Positions 16,329 through 24,812 are shown, counted from the first letter of the stretch. The stretch: DNA of 64,000 bases from Cellulomonas phragmiteti (GCF_016862775.1 NZ_BONP01000013.1:1-64000), one strand, 5' to 3'. Numbers and translations are program-made. Notes: generated by a model not told the origin, from the sequence alone.

Positions 16329-17561
16329 ATGACGACGCTGCCCGGTGGTCTCGAGCTCCGTACGGCCCGACCTGCCGACCTCGACCAGATCGCGGCGCTG
16401 CTCGTCGAGCGCGGCGAGGAGCCGGACGCGCTGGACCACCGGCTCGTCGTGGAGGGCGGGCTCGGCTGGGACGCGTGCGCCGTCGTGGTCGACGGTGAGC
16501 GCGTGGTCTCGACCGCGACGCTCCTCGACGAGACGGTCCGGGTCGGCGACGTCGTGCTCCCGGCGGGGCAGGTCGAGCTGGTGGCCACCGCCACGGGGTA
16601 CGAGGGCCGGGGCCTGGTCCGCGCCCTGATGGGCTGGGCCCACGACCGCTCGCGCGACCGCGGTCACCTGCTCCAGGTCATGATCGGGATCCCGTACTTC
16701 TACCGGCTGTTCGGGTACGAGTACGCGATCGACATCCCCCGGGCGCGGGCGCTGCGGGAGTCGCGCCCGCCGGCGAGCCCGCCCGTCGACCCGGCCCCGG
16801 CCCGCGGAGGGGCGCCGGCCGGGTCGATCTTGCGCGCAGCGACGCCCGCGGACGTCCCGGCGCTCGTCGCGCTCCAGCAGGAGGCGCAGGCCCCGTACGA
16901 CGTGGCGATGCCCCACCCGCAGGAGCGCTGGGGCTGGCTGCTCGCGCACGAGGGCAGCACGACGCGGGTCCTCGAGCGCGACGGCGTGGTCGTCGCGTCG
17001 GCGCGGACGGGCCCACCGGACGAGGGCCTGCTCGTCGCGGAGGCGGCCGCGGCGGACGCGACGGCCGCGCACGACCTGCTCGACGGCCTGCGCGGGCTCG
17101 GCGAGCCGCTGACGATCGTGCACCGGCCGCTCACGACGCCGGGACGTGCGTGGGCGGAGCACCTCGAGCCCGGCGGGACCGACGCGACGCAGTACTACGC
17201 ACGGCTGGAGCGCCCCGAGCTGGTCCTGGACGCGCTGCGACCGGTGCTCACGGCGCGCCTGCGCGCCGCCGGGCTCGGCCGGGACGTCGTGATCTCGACG
17301 TTCGGCCGCCACTACCGGCTGCCGTGGACCGCGGACGCCGGGCTCGGCCGCGTCGAGGTCGGCGGTCCGATGCAGTCGCCCGGGGTCGCCGGCGGCGCGG
17401 GCGTGGCCCCGGACCTCCTGCCCGCGCTGCTCCTCGGGCAGCTCGGCATCCAGGGCCTCGAGCGGCTCCACCCCGACGTCTACGCGCCGGACGCCGACTT
17501 CTACGGCGCCCTGTTCCCGCCCCTCACCGCCGACCTGCTCACCTACTACCTGCCCTGGTGA
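16329..17561 (+). CDS. GNAT acetyltransferase with Eis-like two-part architecture
   Basis: This 410-aa protein has an N-terminal GNAT domain whose acetyl-CoA loop is ATATGYEGRGLVRALMGWA (about 92-110). A second degenerate GNAT-like region (about 170-290) and a C-terminal SCP2-like segment follow. Length and three-part layout match the Eis/Acetyltransf_9 family, members of which acetylate aminoglycosides or protein lysines. The substrate here is unknown. It ends in YYLPW rather than the usual Eis C-terminal Phe. No strong ribosome site precedes the ATG, so it too may be leaderless. Confidence 0.8.
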   Translation: MTTLPGGLELRTARPADLDQIAALLVERGEEPDALDHRLVVEGGLGWDACAVVVDGERVVSTATLLDETVRVGDVVLPAGQVELVATATGYEGRGLVRALMGWAHDRSRDRGHLLQVMIGIPYFYRLFGYEYAIDIPRARALRESRPPASPPVDPAPARGGAPAGSILRAATPADVPALVALQQEAQAPYDVAMPHPQERWGWLLAHEGSTTRVLERDGVVVASARTGPPDEGLLVAEAAAADATAAHDLLDGLRGLGEPLTIVHRPLTTPGRAWAEHLEPGGTDATQYYARLERPELVLDALRPVLTARLRAAGLGRDVVISTFGRHYRLPWTADAGLGRVEVGGPMQSPGVAGGAGVAPDLLPALLLGQLGIQGLERLHPDVYAPDADFYGALFPPLTADLLTYYLPW

Positions 17562-17610
17562 CCTCGTTCCGCCGGGCGCGCGGGGCTGCTGAGCGGCGGT
17601 CGGCGGCCGG

Positions 17611-18177
17611 TCACCGCCACCGACCCAGGCCGTCGACGAGGGTCGCGACGACGTGCTCGTCGGTGGTGCCGCGCTCGATGGTCGCCCGGTAGTACAGGGG
17701 GCCGATCACCAGGGCGGCGGCGTCGCGGGGATCGGTGTGCAGGTCGACCTCGCCCCGCGCCCGGGCGTCGTCGAGGGCGTCGGCCAGCCGGCTCGCGAGC
17801 AGGTCGGCGAAGCGTGCGCGGCGGGCGTCCATGTCGTCCTCCCACAACGCGGCGCTCGCCAGGGTGGTCGCGACCACGCGGACGTCGTGGTGGCCGAGCT
17901 GCTGCGCCAACGTGGTCAGCTCACGGACCAGCCAGTCGCGCGTGGGGCTGGCGGGCGCGTCGAAGAACGGCATCGGCACCGTGGCCATCGCCTCGGAGAG
18001 GAGCTGGTCGCTGCGCGGCCAGTGGCGGTAGACGGTGGCGCGTGCGATCCCCGCCTGCTCGGCGACGCGGGCGTGCGTGAGGGCCCCGGGTCCGTGCGTC
18101 AGCAGCACCTCGCGGGCGGCGGCGACGATCGCCTCACGGCTGCGGAGGTACCGGGGGTCGTCGTGGGTGGGCACCAT
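17611..18177 (-). CDS. TetR-family transcriptional regulator
   Basis: This 188-aa protein has the TetR helix-turn-helix at about 10-55 (REAIVAAAREVLLTHGPGAL, then VAEQAGIARATVYRHWPRSD). A ligand-binding C-terminal half follows. It is divergent from a small NAD-binding protein gene 56 bp away, so it probably represses that gene and itself. TAGGAT (18189-18184, reverse strand) stands 6 nt before the ATG, indicating a leaderless transcript. Confidence 0.9.
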   Translation of the reverse strand: MVPTHDDPRYLRSREAIVAAAREVLLTHGPGALTHARVAEQAGIARATVYRHWPRSDQLLSEAMATVPMPFFDAPASPTRDWLVRELTTLAQQLGHHDVRVVATTLASAALWEDDMDARRARFADLLASRLADALDDARARGEVDLHTDPRDAAALVIGPLYYRATIERGTTDEHVVATLVDGLGRWR

Positions 18178-18183
18178 CCGACG

Positions 18184-18241
18184 ATCCTATGAGACATCTT
18201 GACTCAGAGCGCCGCGGGTGTCACCCTGCAGCTATGAGACA
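18184..18241. promoter_or_regulatory. Divergent promoter with 10-bp direct repeat
   Basis: CTATGAGACA occurs at 18187-18196 and again at 18232-18241, 45 bp apart. The first copy overlaps the leaderless TetR -10 box and the second covers the start codon of the divergent gene. TTGACT (18199-18204) is a good -35 for the forward gene, but no matching -10 is obvious. The repeats are candidate TetR half-sites. Confidence 0.4.
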
Positions 18242-18668
18242 AACTGTCGCACAGCAGAGGATCGTCGTCCTGGGGGCGACCGGGGCCACCGGCCGCCTGG
18301 TGGTCTCGACGGCCGTGGGCCGGGGCCACCACGTCACCGCCCTGGTGCGCCGGTCCGGGTCGCTCGCACCCGCCGCCGGCCTGCAGGAGGTGGAGTGGCC
18401 GGACGTCCACGACGCGGCGACACTGTCCGCCGCGCTGGACGGCGCCGATGCGGTGGTCAGCGCCCTGGGCGGGGCGGCGAAGGCCCCGACCTCCGTGTGC
18501 ACCGACGCCATGGCGGCCACCGTCCCCGCGACCGGGAGGTACCGGGTCTCCGACCACCTGCCGGTGCGCCTGTGGACCTCCGTCGGGCGTGCCGACCTCG
18601 CCGACTTCCTCGTCGACGAGGTCGAGGACCCGCGCCACGTGCGCGCCTACCCGCGGATCGCCGCGTGA
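18234..18668 (+). CDS. NAD(P)-binding NmrA/SDR-like protein with internal deletion
   Basis: This 144-aa protein begins with a nucleotide-binding motif IVVLGATGATGRLVV and ends with a C-terminal block TGRYRVSDHLPVRLW...RADLADFLVDEVEDP. Both ends match the NAD(P)H-binding atypical SDR family, whose members are about 210 aa. The central part expected between the CTDAM segment (about residue 92) and TGRYR (100), including the usual VVVSA strand and active-site region, is missing. The reading frame is intact, so this looks like an in-frame deletion of about 65 codons. Activity is doubtful. The downstream SDR overlaps it by 4 bp. An alternative ATG lies at 18189. Confidence 0.7.
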   Translation: MRQTVAQQRIVVLGATGATGRLVVSTAVGRGHHVTALVRRSGSLAPAAGLQEVEWPDVHDAATLSAALDGADAVVSALGGAAKAPTSVCTDAMAATVPATGRYRVSDHLPVRLWTSVGRADLADFLVDEVEDPRHVRAYPRIAA

Positions 18669-19597
18669 ACGCCCGGCGCACGCGCGCCGCCGACCCCGTC
18701 GTCGGTGCGGACCTCACGGGGCAGGTGGCGGTCGTCACCGGGGCCGGCGGGGGCATGGGCCGGGTCGTCGTCGACGAGCTGGCCCGCGCAGGCGCGCACG
18801 TCGTGGCCGTCGCGCGGGACGCGCCGCGCACCGAGCGCCTGCTGCGGGAGACCGTCGGCGCCCACGCCGGCCTCGAGGTCGTCCAGGCCGACCTGTCCCT
18901 GCGCCAGGGCGTGGTCGACGCGGCCGCGGCGATCGGCCGACGCCACGCGCAGGTGCACCTGCTGGTCAACAACGCCGGCGCGCACTTCCCCGACAGGCGG
19001 CTGACCCCCGACGGGGTCGAGCGGCACGTCGCGGTGGACTACCTGGCCGGCTTCGGGCTCACCCACCTGCTGCAGGAGAACCTCGTCGCTGCCGCCGCGC
19101 GCGTCGTCCACGTCGCGTCCGACACCCTCAACGACACCCGGCAGGTCAAGGTCGTCGGCCGCGCCCGCCCGCCCCGCCTCGACCCCGCGCACCTCGCGGA
19201 CCTCACCCTGCTCAACCCGGCCGACGGCTTCGTCGCCTTCGAGGCGTACGCGCGCGCGAAGCTCCTCACCGTCACCAGCGGCTACCACGTCGCGCGCCTC
19301 CTGCGGCCCCACGGCGTCACGGTGAACTCGGTGCACCCGGGCATCGTGGCCACCGGCATCATCGACGACGTCGTCCCGCCGGCCCTGCGTCCGCTCGGCC
19401 CGCTGATCCGCCGGGCCCTGCTGACGCCCCGCGACGGCGCCGCCGCCGCGCTGCGGCTGGCCACGGACCCCGCGCTGGCGGGCGTCACCGGCCGCTACTA
19501 CCACCGCGAGAGGGTGGCGACGACGCCCGACGTCTCCCACGACGCAGCAGTGCAGCAGCGGCTGCACGACGTGAGTGCCCGGTGGTTCGACCGCTGA
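18665..19597 (+). CDS. Short-chain dehydrogenase (retinol-dehydrogenase-like)
   Basis: This 310-aa SDR has TGAGGGMGRVV near 27-37, NNAG near 104, Ser in VHVASD near 150 and the YARAK active-site pair near 197. It ends in a region resembling WW-domain/retinol dehydrogenase-type SDRs. The GTG at 18665 overlaps the stop of the truncated NAD-binding gene in a GTGA junction, so the two are coupled under the divergent TetR promoter. The substrate is unknown. Confidence 0.85.
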   Translation: MNARRTRAADPVVGADLTGQVAVVTGAGGGMGRVVVDELARAGAHVVAVARDAPRTERLLRETVGAHAGLEVVQADLSLRQGVVDAAAAIGRRHAQVHLLVNNAGAHFPDRRLTPDGVERHVAVDYLAGFGLTHLLQENLVAAAARVVHVASDTLNDTRQVKVVGRARPPRLDPAHLADLTLLNPADGFVAFEAYARAKLLTVTSGYHVARLLRPHGVTVNSVHPGIVATGIIDDVVPPALRPLGPLIRRALLTPRDGAAAALRLATDPALAGVTGRYYHRERVATTPDVSHDAAVQQRLHDVSARWFDR

Positions 19598-19630
19598 CCC
19601 GAGCCGGGGCCGCCCGCTCGGGGTGCCCGC

Positions 19631-20554
19631 TCACCCCACGAGGCGCGGGGTGGGGACGCCGAGCCGGCGCGCCACGGCCCGCGTGTCGGCCAGGACGGCG
19701 CGCGCCTCCGCGGCGTGCGGGTCGGTGTGGGCCGCGAGGCTCCTGCGCGCGATCGGGACGTGCGCGGTCGCCCAGCCGATCGCGGGGGCGACCAGCCGGG
19801 GCAGCCGGAACGGCAGCACGGCCGCTCGGTGCCGGCGGAGGTCGACGCCCCGGGCCTCGAGGAGGGGCAGCAGCTCGCGCGTCGTGAGGAACGCCTCGGC
19901 GAACGCCCGACGGTCGCCGATCATGGCCGCCAGCGAACCGCTGCGCAGCGCCTGGGCGAACATGCCGGCGTCGGCGGCGAAGTGGATCCACAGCCACCCG
20001 CGCATGTCCCCCTCCTGCCGGATGCTCAGGCCCGCCTGGCGGAACGCCGCGATCACCTCCTGCTCGCGCCGGCTCGGGCCGCCGGCCGTCGTGCCGATGA
20101 CGACGGCGGGCAGCAGCGCCGCCGAGAGGACGCCGTCCTCCCCGAAGCCGCCGCCCGCCTGCGGGAACCCGAGGACGAGGCGGTCGGCCGGGAGCGGTGC
20201 GACGGCGGCGAGCGGCTCGTCCCAGAGGTTGCCGAACACCAGCACCGTCGCAGAGCCGAGCCGAGGAGCGAGGAACGCGGCGGCCTCGGCGAGGCGGTGG
20301 TGCCCGACGCTGAGCACGACCAGGTCGACGCCGTCGTCCGGCCCGACGGACTCGCGCAACGTGGTCCGGAACGACTCGCGCACCCGCCGGCCGATCGGTC
20401 CGCGACGTCCGTCGATCCAGTCGAGCTGCACCTCGTCGCCGTACTCCGCCGCACGACCCGGGCGCACGTAGAACTCGACGTCGTGCCCGGCGGCGTGCAG
20501 CACGCGGCCGTAGATCGTCGCGATCACGCCACGGCCGAACATCAGGACGCGCAT
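19631..20554 (-). CDS. Ketopantoate reductase-like (ApbA/PanE) oxidoreductase
   Basis: This 307-aa protein starts with a Rossmann motif MRVLMFGRGVIATIYGRVL. It has the two-domain plan of ApbA/PanE proteins, with an all-helical C-terminal half beginning around QEGDMRGWLWIHFAADAGM. The true PanE catalytic Lys/Glu pattern is not clear, and sequence distance suggests a paralogue with another 2-keto substrate. It is divergent from a TetR gene whose operator fills the spacer of this gene's promoter. SD-like GGGAAGGGG precedes the ATG at 20554. Confidence 0.75.
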   Translation of the reverse strand: MRVLMFGRGVIATIYGRVLHAAGHDVEFYVRPGRAAEYGDEVQLDWIDGRRGPIGRRVRESFRTTLRESVGPDDGVDLVVLSVGHHRLAEAAAFLAPRLGSATVLVFGNLWDEPLAAVAPLPADRLVLGFPQAGGGFGEDGVLSAALLPAVVIGTTAGGPSRREQEVIAAFRQAGLSIRQEGDMRGWLWIHFAADAGMFAQALRSGSLAAMIGDRRAFAEAFLTTRELLPLLEARGVDLRRHRAAVLPFRLPRLVAPAIGWATAHVPIARRSLAAHTDPHAAEARAVLADTRAVARRLGVPTPRLVG

Positions 20555-20573
20555 GACGACCCCTTCCCTAAGA

Positions 20574-20623
20574 TGGAGCCCGTCTCCGTTTGACAAGATA
20601 TGGAGACGGTCTCCACTTGTCAA
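20574..20623. promoter_or_regulatory. Double TetR operator in a consensus promoter
   Basis: TGGAGACGGTCTCCA (20601-20615) is a perfect 7-1-7 palindrome. A second copy matching 12 of 15 bases (TGGAGCCCGTCTCCG) lies at 20574-20588, centred 27 bp away. TTGACAAG (20590-20597) and CTTGTCAA (20616-20623) form a further perfect inverted pair. On the reverse strand TTGACA (20623-20618), 17 nt and TATCTT (20600-20595) make a near-consensus promoter for the reductase gene, whose spacer contains the main palindrome. Repression by the adjacent TetR is strongly implied. Confidence 0.75.
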
Positions 20624-20637
20624 CGGGAGGGTGCGCC

Positions 20638-21186
20638 GTGGCCGAAGGACGTGCGCTGCGCGCGGACGCACGCCGCAACCGCGAGGCGATCGTGGCGGCC
20701 GCACGCGACGTCTTCGACCGTGACGAGCAGCTGCGCTTCGACGACTTCGCGGCACGTGCCGGCGTGGGGGTGGGGACGCTCTACCGGCACTTCCCGACGC
20801 GGGAGGCGCTGGCCGCGGCCGTGTACGAGGGGGAGGTGGCGGCGCTCTGCGACGAGGCGCGTGACCCGGCGCGGTCCGCCGCCGAGAACCTCGCCGCCCT
20901 CCTGCGCGCCTTCGTGGAGTACGTGGTGGCGCACGGCGGCCTGGCGCGCACGCTCGCCGCCGTCGTGGACCCGGCGGTGCAGGCCGACGGCGGGAACGCG
21001 CTCGAGTCGACGGTCGCCGACCTGCTCACCCGCGCGGCGGGCGACGGCACGATCCGCGACGACGTCCCCGTCGGCGCGGTCATGATCGTGCTGCACGGCA
21101 TCGGCTCGGCCACCGACCGGCCGCACTGGGCGTCGGAGGCGCGTGCTGCCGTGGAGCTGCTGCTCGCGGGGCTGAGAGCCGCCTGA
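20638..21186 (+). CDS. TetR-family transcriptional regulator
   Basis: This 182-aa protein has the TetR DNA-binding domain at 8-58 (RRNREAIVAAARDVF, then FAARAGVGVGTLYRHFPTRE). Its C-terminal domain resembles the SbtR-like ligand-binding type. GGGAGG lies 7 nt before the GTG at 20638, which decides that start over an upstream ATG inside the operator. It is divergent from the ketopantoate-reductase-like gene and probably controls both. Confidence 0.9.
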   Translation: MAEGRALRADARRNREAIVAAARDVFDRDEQLRFDDFAARAGVGVGTLYRHFPTREALAAAVYEGEVAALCDEARDPARSAAENLAALLRAFVEYVVAHGGLARTLAAVVDPAVQADGGNALESTVADLLTRAAGDGTIRDDVPVGAVMIVLHGIGSATDRPHWASEARAAVELLLAGLRAA

Positions 21187-21236
21187 CCCTCCCGTGGCGG
21201 CTCGTCGCGCGCCGGCCGCCGCGAGGGGACCGCGCC

Positions 21237-22094
21237 TCAGACCTCGTCGCGCCAGGTGTGCTGCGGGTCGTAGCCCAGGAGGCGACGTGCCTTGTCGATG
21301 GACAGGAGCGTCTCGCGGCCCTCGAGCGGGCGGGTCACGGGGACGTCCGGGAGGTACTCGGCGACGAGCTCCGCCGAGGGCCGCTCCAGCACCGTGTCGG
21401 GCGAGGCGATGATGAACGCCTCGAAGCCGCGCAGGTCGCTCTCGAGCGCCAGCCGCACCGCGAGCGCGCCGTCGCGGGCGTCGATGTAGCCCCACAGGTT
21501 CCAGATGCGGCTGCGCGGGTCGGCCGCGAAGCCCGGGAACGCGGCGTAGTCGCCCGGCTCCATCACGTTGGAGAACCGCAGGCCGATGAGCTTGAGCTCG
21601 GGGTCCCAGCGGGCGAAGTGCCGGGCCATCTCCTCCTCGACCGCCTTGCCGAGCGAGTAGGTGCTCTCCGGGCGGACGGCGTACTCCTCGTCGACCGGGA
21701 CGTACGGCGGCGGCGTGTCGAACGGGAGCCCGAGGACGGTCTCGCTGGAGGCCCACACGACGTTCCGGATGCCGGCGCGGCGGGCGGCGCTGAACACGTG
21801 GTGGGTGGCGACGACGTTGTGCGCGAAGGTCGCGCCGCTCGGCCGCAGGCCCGGCGCCGGGATCGCGGCGAGGTGGACGACCGCGTCGACGCCGTCGTAC
21901 CGGTCGTCGATGCCGGTCAGCGCCTCGGTCACCTGGCCGAGGTCCGTCAGGTCGACCCGGGTGAAGAGCGCCCTCTGACCCTCCGGCGGCGGAGCGGTGT
22001 CGACGTTGACCACGTCGTACCTGTGCGTCGCCAGGTGCTCGACGACCGCGCGCCCGAGCTTGCCGCTCCCGCCGGTCACGACGACGCGGCTCAT
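21237..22094 (-). CDS. NAD-dependent epimerase/dehydratase family protein
   Basis: This 285-aa extended SDR has VVVTGGSGKLGRAVVEHL at the N-terminus, VVHLAA near 71 and the YSLGK active-site pair near 146. The middle (SSETVLGLPFDTPPPYVP) and the C-terminal 'LLGYDPQHTWRDEV' are typical of uronate dehydrogenase-like or sugar-nucleotide epimerase-type proteins. The substrate cannot be assigned. It stands alone, divergent from a lipoprotein gene. Confidence 0.85.
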   Translation of the reverse strand: MSRVVVTGGSGKLGRAVVEHLATHRYDVVNVDTAPPPEGQRALFTRVDLTDLGQVTEALTGIDDRYDGVDAVVHLAAIPAPGLRPSGATFAHNVVATHHVFSAARRAGIRNVVWASSETVLGLPFDTPPPYVPVDEEYAVRPESTYSLGKAVEEEMARHFARWDPELKLIGLRFSNVMEPGDYAAFPGFAADPRSRIWNLWGYIDARDGALAVRLALESDLRGFEAFIIASPDTVLERPSAELVAEYLPDVPVTRPLEGRETLLSIDKARRLLGYDPQHTWRDEV

Positions 22095-22244
22095 GCGCCG
22101 CCCTCCACCGGCTCCGGGCTGCGTGCGTCGACCGTCTGCGTCATCCCGCCATCAGATCACGCCGAGGTCCGGGAGGTCGGGTCCCGCGTCAGGCAGGGGT
22201 GGAGGACAGGCCTCCTGCATCTCACGCCCGACCGCAGCGTCGTG

Positions 22245-22295
22245 GGTGGACGGCGGTGGACGGCGGTTGACGGCGCTGAGCGGGTCGGACAAGGT
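22245..22295 (+). promoter_or_regulatory. Promoter built on a 10-bp tandem repeat
   Basis: GGTGGACGGC is repeated at 22245, 22255 and 22265. In the third copy a G-to-T change creates TTGACG (22267-22272), a good -35. CAAGGT (22290-22295) follows after exactly 17 nt and precedes a GTG codon by 6 nt, consistent with a leaderless transcript. Confidence 0.5.
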
Positions 22296-22301
22296 TCGCG
22301 C

Positions 22302-22931
22302 GTGCACACCCCCCGGTCAGCCCTGTCCGCCGCCGCACCCTCGGGGCGCTGCGTGACGCGGCGGCGTGAGCGTCGAGCGGCCACGCTCGCGGTGTCCGTG
22401 CTGGTCACCGCCCTCGTCGCGACCGGCTGCTCATCGTCGGGCGAGGACCCGGCCGCAGCACCGACCCCGCGCAGCACACCGACCGCGACGCCGACGCCGA
22501 CCGCGACGCCGACGCCCACACCGACGTCGACGATCGCGCCGAGGTCGGACTACCTGGTCAACATGATCGGTTGTCTGCGGACCCACGGGTGGGAGGCGGA
22601 GTCCGTGAACGGGTCGATCTCAGCGAACGCCTCCGCAGAGCAGCGCCCTGCTCTGCTGGAGGACGTGGCGACGTGCGAGGCGCAGTTCGGCTACGACCAG
22701 CCGACCCCGGCCCTCTCCCCGGAGGCGGCCCGCCTGCGGCTCGAGCAGCTCGACGCGGTCGCGGCGTGCCTCGCCGCGGCGGGGTACCCCGTCCCGGCGC
22801 GGCCGACGGACGAGGCGGCGCTGGCCGGCCTCACGTCGACCCCGAGCGACCCGGGGTGGGTCGTGTACGGCGACGTCCCGGGGGACCGGCTGCTCGACGC
22901 CCAGGACGCGTGCCCGCCGCTGTGGATGTAA
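22302..22931 (+). CDS. Predicted lipoprotein with Pro/Thr linker, function unknown
   Basis: This 209-aa protein has a basic n-region (RRRERRAA), a hydrophobic core and the lipobox LVATGC, giving lipid attachment at Cys43. A PT/PTAT-rich linker (about 50-72) leads to a globular domain with four cysteines (IGCLRTHGW, VATCEAQFGY, AACLAAAGYP, DACPPLW). That cysteine pattern recalls small secreted domains, but I do not recognise the family. The start follows from the leaderless promoter at 22267-22295; GTG 22353 would give a more normal signal length. Confidence 0.75.
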   Translation: MHTPRSALSAAAPSGRCVTRRRERRAATLAVSVLVTALVATGCSSSGEDPAAAPTPRSTPTATPTPTATPTPTPTSTIAPRSDYLVNMIGCLRTHGWEAESVNGSISANASAEQRPALLEDVATCEAQFGYDQPTPALSPEAARLRLEQLDAVAACLAAAGYPVPARPTDEAALAGLTSTPSDPGWVVYGDVPGDRLLDAQDACPPLWM

Positions 22932-23012
22932 CCGGCGAGAACCACCGGCCTGAGGCCCTGCGGGCCGGAGCCGTCCCCACGACCCACCGTCCACCCGTGA
23001 AGGCGAGGCACC

Positions 23013-23672
23013 GTGAAGCTCCTCCTGACGTCGGGCGGCGTGACCAACGCCGCCATCCACGCGGCGCTCGTGCGGATGCTCGGCAAGCCGGTCGCCGAGA
23101 GCCGCGCGCTGTGCATCCCGACGGCGCAGTGGGGTCACCCGCTGTGCGGCCCGGACGGCGTGCGCAGGCTGGCCGCCGCCGGGCCCGCGTCCCCGCACCT
23201 GACGGGCCTGGGCTGGGCGTCGCTCGGCGTCCTGGAGCTCACGGCCCTGCCGACGATCGACGCCGAGCGCTGGGTGCCGTGGGTGCGGCAGGCCGACGTG
23301 CTCCTCGTCGACGGCGGGGACGCGACCTACCTCGCCCACTGGATGCGCGCGTCGGGGATGGTCGACCTCCTGCCCTCCCTGCCGGACACCGTCTGGGTCG
23401 GGGTCAGTGCGGGCAGCATGGTCATGACGCCGCGGATCGGCTCGTGGTTCGTCGAGTGGCCCGCCGCCCCGGACGACCGGACCCTCGGCGTCGTCGACTT
23501 CGCGATCTTCCCGCACCTCGACGCCTTCCCGACGAACACCCGGGCCCACGCCGAGCAGTGGGCCGCCGACATCGGCGTCCCCGCCTACGCGATCGACGAG
23601 CAGACGGCGCTCGCGGTGGTCGACGGCGCCGTGGAGGTCGTCTCCGAGGGGCGGTGGGTCCGGTTCGGCTGA
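23013..23672 (+). CDS. Peptidase E / S51-family (class I glutamine amidotransferase-like) protein
   Basis: This 219-aa protein has VLLVDGGDATYLAHWM near 101, the nucleophile elbow WVGVSAGSMVM with catalytic Ser near 133, and a His in FAIFPHLDAF near 168. This Ser-His arrangement is that of S51 dipeptidase E, which cleaves Asp-Xaa dipeptides, and of related uncharacterised actinobacterial proteins. It is likely cytoplasmic. It follows the lipoprotein gene by 81 bp, so co-transcription is possible but unproven. Confidence 0.8.
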   Translation: MKLLLTSGGVTNAAIHAALVRMLGKPVAESRALCIPTAQWGHPLCGPDGVRRLAAAGPASPHLTGLGWASLGVLELTALPTIDAERWVPWVRQADVLLVDGGDATYLAHWMRASGMVDLLPSLPDTVWVGVSAGSMVMTPRIGSWFVEWPAAPDDRTLGVVDFAIFPHLDAFPTNTRAHAEQWAADIGVPAYAIDEQTALAVVDGAVEVVSEGRWVRFG

Positions 23673-23852
23673 GCACCTCGAGCCGGTCGCGGGAGGATGG
23701 TCGGGTCGCGACGCAGGACGGAGGTCGGTGTGGTCTCACCCCAGGCACTGAGCGAGGCCGATCGCCGCACGGGCGGCGGACTGCGCCGCCCCGCGGTGCC
23801 GGCCCGCCGCTACTGCGAGATCGCGTAGCGCCGTCCGCTGCCCGACCGCCGC

Positions 23853-24749
23853 TCACCCCACCGGGAACGCGACCCCCGTGAGCTCCTCGGAGACGGTCCA
23901 CAGGCGCTGCTGGGTGGCCCGGTCGTGGGAGTCGGGGCTGGACGTGACGAGCGTCGGGTGCCCGCGGACCTCCCGGCGGCCGTCGGGGCCGTAGTACTGC
24001 CCGCCGACGACGCCGGGGTCGGTCGCGGCGCGCAGCGTGGGCAGGGCGCCCATCGCCGCCGACGGGAACAGCGGCGAGAGCCAGGTGAGGGGCAGGCGCA
24101 GGGCGGTCGGCGCGTTGCGCGCGAGCTCGGTGCGCGACAGCCCGGGATGGGCGGCGACCGCGACCGTGGTGCCGTGCGATGCGAGCCGGCGCTGCAGCTC
24201 GTACGTGAACATGAGGTTGGCGAGCTTGGACTGGCCGTACGCGCCGGCCCGGTCGTACGACCGCTCCCACTGCAGGTCGTCGAAGTGGATGGCGGCCCGC
24301 AGGCGGTGCGCGTTGCTGCTGACCGTCACGACGCGGGAGCCGGGGACGGGCAGCAGCCGGTCGAGCAGCAGGCCGGTGAGGGCGAAGTGGCCGAGATGGT
24401 TGGTGCCGAGCTGCAGCTCGAACCCGTCGGCGGTCGTCTGCTTCGGCGTGTACATCACGCCCGCGTTGTTGATCAGCAGGTCGATGCGCGGGTGCGCGGC
24501 GCGCAGGTCGGCCGCCGCGGCCCGGACCGACGCCAGGGATGTCAGGTCGAGCGCCTGGACCGAGACGTCCCCCGGGAGCCGCGCGGCGGCCTGCTCGCCC
24601 TTCGCGACGTCGCGGACGGCCAGGACCACGCGCGCCCCGTGCTCGGCGAGCGCCCGGGCCGTCTCGTGGCCCAGCCCGGTGTTGGCGCCGGTCACGACGA
24701 CCACCCGGCCGGACTGGTCGGGGATGTCCTGCTCGGTCCAGCTGCTCAT
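23853..24749 (-). CDS. Short-chain dehydrogenase (retinol/protochlorophyllide-like)
   Basis: This 298-aa SDR has VVVTGANTGLGHETARALAE (19-38), NNAGVMYTPK near 95, VTVSSNAHR near 142 and YGQSKLANLMF near 172. This is the typical actinobacterial 'oxidoreductase' of the retinol dehydrogenase-like group. The substrate is not known. A perfect palindrome sits in the spacer of its putative promoter and a TetR gene is divergently encoded 96 bp away, so expression is probably ligand-inducible. Confidence 0.88.
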   Translation of the reverse strand: MSSWTEQDIPDQSGRVVVVTGANTGLGHETARALAEHGARVVLAVRDVAKGEQAAARLPGDVSVQALDLTSLASVRAAAADLRAAHPRIDLLINNAGVMYTPKQTTADGFELQLGTNHLGHFALTGLLLDRLLPVPGSRVVTVSSNAHRLRAAIHFDDLQWERSYDRAGAYGQSKLANLMFTYELQRRLASHGTTVAVAAHPGLSRTELARNAPTALRLPLTWLSPLFPSAAMGALPTLRAATDPGVVGGQYYGPDGRREVRGHPTLVTSSPDSHDRATQQRLWTVSEELTGVAFPVG

Positions 24750-24783
24750 GGTGGGCTCCTCGCGTCGTCGGGCCGGTGGTGAG

Positions 24784-24812
24784 AACGTAACAGACCAGTG
24801 GTCTGTTCACAA
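24784..24812. promoter_or_regulatory. Perfect 9-1-9 TetR operator in the SDR promoter
   Basis: AACAGACCA (24789-24797), G, TGGTCTGTT (24799-24807) is a perfect 19-bp palindrome. On the reverse strand TTGTGA (24812-24807), 17 nt and TACGTT (24789-24784) can serve as -35/-10 for the SDR gene, so a bound repressor would block it. The forward TetR gene has TAGGGT (24834-24839) 6 nt before its ATG. Confidence 0.75.
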
